From: an uncultured Sphingopyxis sp.
GTDB taxonomy: Bacteria; Pseudomonadota; Alphaproteobacteria; Sphingomonadales; Sphingomonadaceae
DNA: 45,616 nt
Reading direction: 5' to 3'
Assembly: GCA_937873425.1 (NCBI GenBank)
Contig: CALMYE010000209.1
Span: 1-45,616 of the forward strand
The stretch's first letter is position 1. Every line of letters begins with the position of its first letter. The notes under the pieces are model-generated. The model did no database searches. It was given only the letters and a program-made list of their open reading frames with translations, and had not been told where the DNA came from. Position numbers and translations under genes: made by a program. This document shows positions 42,902 through 45,616 of the stretch, piece after piece.

Positions 42902-42980
42902 GCGACCGCCCTTAACCCTCAAGCCGATGGGGGGCAAGGCGGAGGGCGCAGCGCACGCTGCCGTGAGACGAATCCACATA

Positions 42981-43007
42981 AGCCCCTCCCCTTCAGGGGA
43001 GGGGCTT
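42981..43007 (-). terminator. Hairpin terminator-like, part copy of the composite element
   Basis: AGCCCCTCCCCTTCAGGGGA, continuing to CTT at 43007, is a 12-bp stem with a two-base loop, equal to one end of the 126-127 bp elements at 29875 and 34004. It follows the 97-residue gene (-) by 25 bases and precedes rpe; on the - strand it is trailed by TT only, so termination may be modest. Confidence 0.6.
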
Positions 43008-43032
43008 TGATTCCATGACTCCGGGCGACGCC

Positions 43033-43326
43033 CTATTTCCGCCGCCCCCGCCGCGGTTGCCGCTTTTCTTCCGCGCGGCTGCCCCAGCGCCAGTGCCAGC
43101 CGCCCTCGGTGCGCGCGCGGTAGAGCGGCAGCGGTGCCAGCGCGGCGAAACTGACGGCGATGGTCAGCAGGACCGGTTGGTTGCGCAGCAGCACGGTCAG
43201 GCCGGCGATCAGCGCGATATGCAGGGACAGCATGACCCAGCCCTGCCAGGCGATCGGCAGGCCGGTGCCATAGCCGTGGCTCTTGGCGCGGAACCAGGGG
43301 CGGTCGTCGAGGAACAGGTGCAGCAT
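43033..43326 (-). CDS. 97-aa membrane protein of unknown function
   Basis: ATG at 43326, with AGGAAAGG upstream, 10 bases after the serine hydrolase gene. Begins [20 protein letters not shown], with two transmembrane helices (about 28-46, [19 protein letters not shown], and 50-66, [17 protein letters not shown]), then [20 protein letters not shown], very basic at the end. The second half resembles no family I recognise with confidence. Likely last gene of the SPFH operon. Cytosolic basic tail may touch lipid head groups or nucleic acid; this is only a guess. Confidence 0.72.
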   Translation of the reverse strand: MLHLFLDDRPWFRAKSHGYGTGLPIAWQGWVMLSLHIALIAGLTVLLRNQPVLLTIAVSFAALAPLPLYRARTEGGWHWRWGSRAEEKRQPRRGRRK

Positions 43327-43336
43327 GGCCTTTCCT

Positions 43337-44311
43337 TCAGTCTTGCGGCGAGAGGATGAACGCCGCGATACCGTCGACCAGCGCCGGGTCGATCGGCAGC
43401 GCGGGGTTGCTGTAGGTCGCGAGATTGGCGGCACGGCCTTCGCCCGTGACCTGTTTCAGCGTGTGCGTCATGCCGTCGATCAGCAGCAGCTTCGCGCGCG
43501 GCTGCGCCGCCGCCAGCGCCTCGGCGTCGGCGCGCGCGACCTGGATGTCGGCGAGGCCGAGCGCGATCAGCACCGGCTTGTCGGTCGCGGCGATCAGCGG
43601 CGCCGGGTCGCGGGCGAACAGGTCGATCAGATAATCCTGCACCGACGGGTTGAACAGGCCCTGCGCCAGCGCCGGATGCATGCCGGTCACATCGACATGC
43701 CCGCCCGCCGCCAGCGCGTCGATCGCGCGGTTGGCGTCGTCCAGCAGCGGCGCATTGGCGGGGTTGGCGGCAAGTTGTTCGCGCATCACGACGTCGAGCG
43801 GGCGCCCGGCGGTGGCGATGAGGACGAGGCCGCATATCCCGGGACCATCGGCGGCGGTCAGCGCGATCAGCCCGCCTTCGCTATGCCCGGCCAGCCAGAT
43901 GCAGTCGCGTGCCGTCCTGTCCCTGAGCGCTTTCACCCATTGCGCGGTGTCGGCGGCATAATCGTCGGTCGTGACCTTGTTGGAGTTGGCAACCGCTCCC
44001 TTGCTGGCGGCGATGCCGCGCTTGTCGATGCGCGCGCTCGAAACGCCGCGTTCGGCGAGCGCCTCGGCGAGCAGGCGATAGCTGGCGGCCGAGAGGCCCG
44101 CCGGGCTGTTGCCGTCGCGGTCGGTCGGACCTGATCCGGGCAGGATCAGCACGACCGGCGCATCGGCGGGTTCGGCGAGCAGCAGGGTGCCGGCGAGCGG
44201 TCCGTCGGGGCCGCGCACCGCCATCTCGATCGCGCGCGGCGCGGCGGCGGCATGCTGCGCCGTCAGCGCCAGCGCGGCGGTCGCGGCCAGGGTCGTCAAG
44301 CTTCGCATCAT
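43337..44311 (-). CDS. Exported alpha/beta serine hydrolase
   Basis: 324 residues. The ATG at 44311 overlaps the TGA of the ribbon-helix-helix gene by four bases. Signal peptide RSLTTLAATAALALTAQHAAAA. Core features: PVVLILPGSGPTDRDGNSP, nucleophile elbow WLAGHSEGGLIAL, the Asp in IALGLADIQVA and the His in IDGMTHTLKQV, a full triad. It resembles the serine-aminopeptidase-type (S33) or YqiA/prolyl-oligopeptidase-related hydrolases often annotated as alpha/beta hydrolase. It should act in the periplasm. Position after an SPFH membrane protein and a DNA-binding protein suggests an envelope maintenance role; substrate unknown. Confidence 0.88.
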   Translation of the reverse strand: MMRSLTTLAATAALALTAQHAAAAPRAIEMAVRGPDGPLAGTLLLAEPADAPVVLILPGSGPTDRDGNSPAGLSAASYRLLAEALAERGVSSARIDKRGIAASKGAVANSNKVTTDDYAADTAQWVKALRDRTARDCIWLAGHSEGGLIALTAADGPGICGLVLIATAGRPLDVVMREQLAANPANAPLLDDANRAIDALAAGGHVDVTGMHPALAQGLFNPSVQDYLIDLFARDPAPLIAATDKPVLIALGLADIQVARADAEALAAAQPRAKLLLIDGMTHTLKQVTGEGRAANLATYSNPALPIDPALVDGIAAFILSPQD

Positions 44312-44514
44312 ATGCTGTCCTTTCGCGCGGGGCGTCCGCGCTTCACCGGCTCGGGCGGCTTCACCGTCACGCCGCGCCGCGCCAGCGCCTCGCGGAGCAG
44401 GATTTCGATCTCGGCGTTGGCGCTGCGCAGTTCGGCCGCCGCCATCCGCTCGACCGCCGCATAGAGTGCGGGGTCGAGGCGGAGGGCAAAGGCCTTTTTG
44501 GCGGGCGTCGGCAT
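44308..44514 (-). CDS. Ribbon-helix-helix (Arc-like) DNA-binding protein
   Basis: 68 residues, ATG at 44514, 21 bases after the SPFH gene. KKAFALRLDPALYAAVERMA forms a beta strand and first helix, AELRSANAEIEILLREALAR the second helix, the usual ribbon-helix-helix layout with a NAEIE-type helix as in Arc-like proteins; a basic tail (VKRGRPARKDS) follows. Such proteins bind DNA as dimers and often control their own operon. No toxin gene partner is visible, so a toxin-antitoxin label is not justified. A candidate target is the palindrome upstream of the SPFH gene. Confidence 0.84.
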   Translation of the reverse strand: MPTPAKKAFALRLDPALYAAVERMAAAELRSANAEIEILLREALARRGVTVKPPEPVKRGRPARKDSI

Positions 44515-44535
44515 GGCTCGTCTCGGCGGGGACGC

Positions 44536-45438
44536 TCAGTAGAGCGAGCCCGCGTTGACCACCGGCTGCGTGTCGCGTTCGCCGCACAGCACGACCATCA
44601 GGTTCGACACCATCGCCGCGCGGCGCTCGTCGTCGAGTTCGACCACATCCTTTTCTGACAATTGGGTCAGCGCCATCTCGACCATCGTCACCGCGCCCTC
44701 GACCAGCTTGGCGCGCGCGGCGACGACCGCCTCGGCCTGCTGGCGGCGCAGCATCGCGCCGGCGATCTCGGGGGCATAGGCGAGGTGGGTCAGGCCGCAT
44801 TCGTCGACCGTGATCCCCGCGACGTCGAGCCGCTCGATCAGCGCCTTCCTGAGCTCGACGCCGACCTCCTCATGGTTGCCGCGCAGCGTCACGTCATGAT
44901 GCTCATGGTCGTCATAGGGGTAGCGCGATCCGATCGCGCGCACCGCGGCCTCGATCTGCGCCAGCACGAATTCCTTGTAATCGTCGACGTCGAACAGCGC
45001 CTGCGCGGTGTCGGTGACGCGCCACACGACCTGCGCCGCCATCTCGATCGGATTGCCGCGCGCGTCGTTGACCTTGATCTTTTCGGAAATGACGTTGTTC
45101 GCGCGCACCGCGATCTTCTTGCGCGTCAGCCAGGGCAGCACCCAGCGCAGCCCCGTCTCGCGGTCGGTCCCCTTGTAGCTGCCGAACAGCTGGATCGCCG
45201 CCGCCTCGTTGGGGTTGATCAGGTAGAAGCCGCACAGGATCAGCGTGCCGACGACCGCCGAAACGGCCACGACGATCCACTTCCACGCGACCATGACGTC
45301 GGCATTGGCATTGTCGATCGCCAGCCAGACGGCGACGACCAGCAGCGCCAGCCAGATGAACAGCATCAGATAACCGCTCTGCGTCGCGGCGCGGCCTTCG
45401 CGGCTGCGGTTCAGCGCCGGTGCTCCCGTATCGACCAT
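44536..45438 (-). CDS. SPFH/Band-7-domain membrane protein
   Basis: 300 residues from the ATG at 45438, with GGAGGG four bases before; a longer frame would start inside the operator. Two N-terminal transmembrane helices (~24-41 and ~50-70: [36 protein letters not shown]), then [28 protein letters not shown] and the SPFH domain, with [20 protein letters not shown], and a helical tail with [20 protein letters not shown], typical of the prohibitin/stomatin/flotillin superfamily. It would form large membrane-bound rings that organise lipid and protein. Possibly related to the QmcA/HflC group; exact subfamily unclear. Lead gene of a four-gene operon. Confidence 0.93.
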   Translation of the reverse strand: MVDTGAPALNRSREGRAATQSGYLMLFIWLALLVVAVWLAIDNANADVMVAWKWIVVAVSAVVGTLILCGFYLINPNEAAAIQLFGSYKGTDRETGLRWVLPWLTRKKIAVRANNVISEKIKVNDARGNPIEMAAQVVWRVTDTAQALFDVDDYKEFVLAQIEAAVRAIGSRYPYDDHEHHDVTLRGNHEEVGVELRKALIERLDVAGITVDECGLTHLAYAPEIAGAMLRRQQAEAVVAARAKLVEGAVTMVEMALTQLSEKDVVELDDERRAAMVSNLMVVLCGERDTQPVVNAGSLY

Positions 45439-45454
45439 CTTTCCCTCCGAATCG

Positions 45455-45488
45455 TTCGATATAAAGATGATATCATATTTATATCGAA
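45455..45488. promoter_or_regulatory. 34-bp near-perfect palindromic operator upstream of SPFH operon
   Basis: Arms TTCGATATAAA (45455-45465) and TTTATATCGAA (45478-45488) enclose ATGATATCAT (45467-45476), itself a perfect palindrome; all centre on one point and only the pair 45466/45477 fails. AT-rich in a GC-rich region. On the - strand a TTGACC (45498-45503) lies just before it, so any -10 box is inside the palindrome and a bound protein would repress. Confidence 0.8.
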
Positions 45489-45505
45489 TCGCGCGGAGGT
45501 CAACC

Positions 45506-45535
45506 AAAAAAAAGGGGGCCGAAACGACCCCCTTT
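45506..45535 (-). terminator. Rho-independent terminator of the gene entering from the right
   Basis: On the - strand: AAAGGGGG, loop TCGTTTCGG, then CCCCC followed by eight T's; stem 5 G:C pairs plus three A:T pairs. It begins 26 bases after the stop of the partial gene at 45562. This is the clearest intrinsic terminator in the window and also shields the SPFH promoter from read-through. Confidence 0.9.
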
Positions 45536-45561
45536 GCCTCCCCGGTTACGGTGATCCGCGA

Positions 45562-45616
45562 TTATTCGGTCGGGAAGCCACGCTTCGCGAGCAGCGCCCT
45601 CACGTCGGGGTCGCGG
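45562..45616 (-). CDS. 3' end of an unidentified gene
   Basis: Only the last 18 codons are present: the frame ends DPDVRALLAKRGFPTE with TAA at 45562-45564. The frame and following terminator support a real gene continuing beyond the right edge. Too short to assign a family. Confidence 0.6.
   Translation of the reverse strand, partial: RDPDVRALLAKRGFPTE

Noticed and set aside
44308-44514. Antitoxin of a toxin-antitoxin pair
   Set aside because: Ribbon-helix-helix fold is compatible, but the overlapping neighbour is an exported hydrolase with a signal peptide and not a toxin.

Overview
This 45.6-kb window is GC-rich chromosomal DNA from what is probably a sphingomonad (Sphingomonadales, Alphaproteobacteria; Sphingopyxis-like at a guess). 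The reasons are three large TonB-dependent receptors in 46 kb, a Psp operon with extra small membrane genes, an rpe/heparinase-like/purH neighbourhood, and intergenic inverted repeats with cores such as CCTGAGCCTGTCGAAGGGC and GGACTTGATCCGGGGTC. I see no tRNA, rRNA, CRISPR array, transposase or phage gene. Genus is an inference; no search was possible.

Layout. (1) 1-1907: 3' part of a CHAT-domain (caspase-like) protein on +. (2) 14438 down to 2024, - strand: a tight eight-gene operon, dadA-like D-amino-acid dehydrogenase, TonB receptor, glutamate/aspartate-type symporter, two gamma-glutamyltransferases, a dienelactone-hydrolase-like protein, a VOC protein and a CapA-family protein. Together they look like a route for taking up and breaking down gamma-glutamyl compounds, possibly poly-gamma-glutamate. 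(3) 15017-14607: SufE-like. (4) 18396-15199, - strand: a Psp envelope-stress operon behind a good sigma-54 promoter, ordered 57-aa small ORF, pspA, pspB, pspC and five further small membrane/coiled-coil genes that share a C-terminal module with pspC and, weakly, pspB. pspF is divergent at 18496-19518, with tandem candidate PspF sites between. (5) 20820-19529: RidA-like and LysR genes, coupled. (6) 24136-21024 on - (dctB-dctD) divergent from 24357-29866 on + (dctA, TonB receptor, lipoprotein hydrolase); the DctD has lost the GAFTGA loop. (7) 30050-33998 on +: ABC-F ATPase, hppD with a readable promoter/operator, VOC protein. (8) 42901-34143 on -: rpe, heparinase-like protein, then a TonB receptor plus purple-acid-phosphatase-like enzyme sitting between the heparinase gene and purH. 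(9) 45438-43033 on -: SPFH protein, ribbon-helix-helix protein, serine hydrolase and a small membrane protein behind a 34-bp near-perfect palindrome. (10) The last bases hold the end of an unidentified gene with a strong terminator.

Intergenic spaces are short (none above 300 bp) and many carry inverted repeats of at least five kinds, one of which occurs twice as a 126-127 bp element with a compensatory base-pair change. The best candidates for undescribed biology are the expanded Psp operon, the gamma-glutamyl utilisation operon, the GAFTGA-less DctD and the SPFH/RHH operon with its palindrome.
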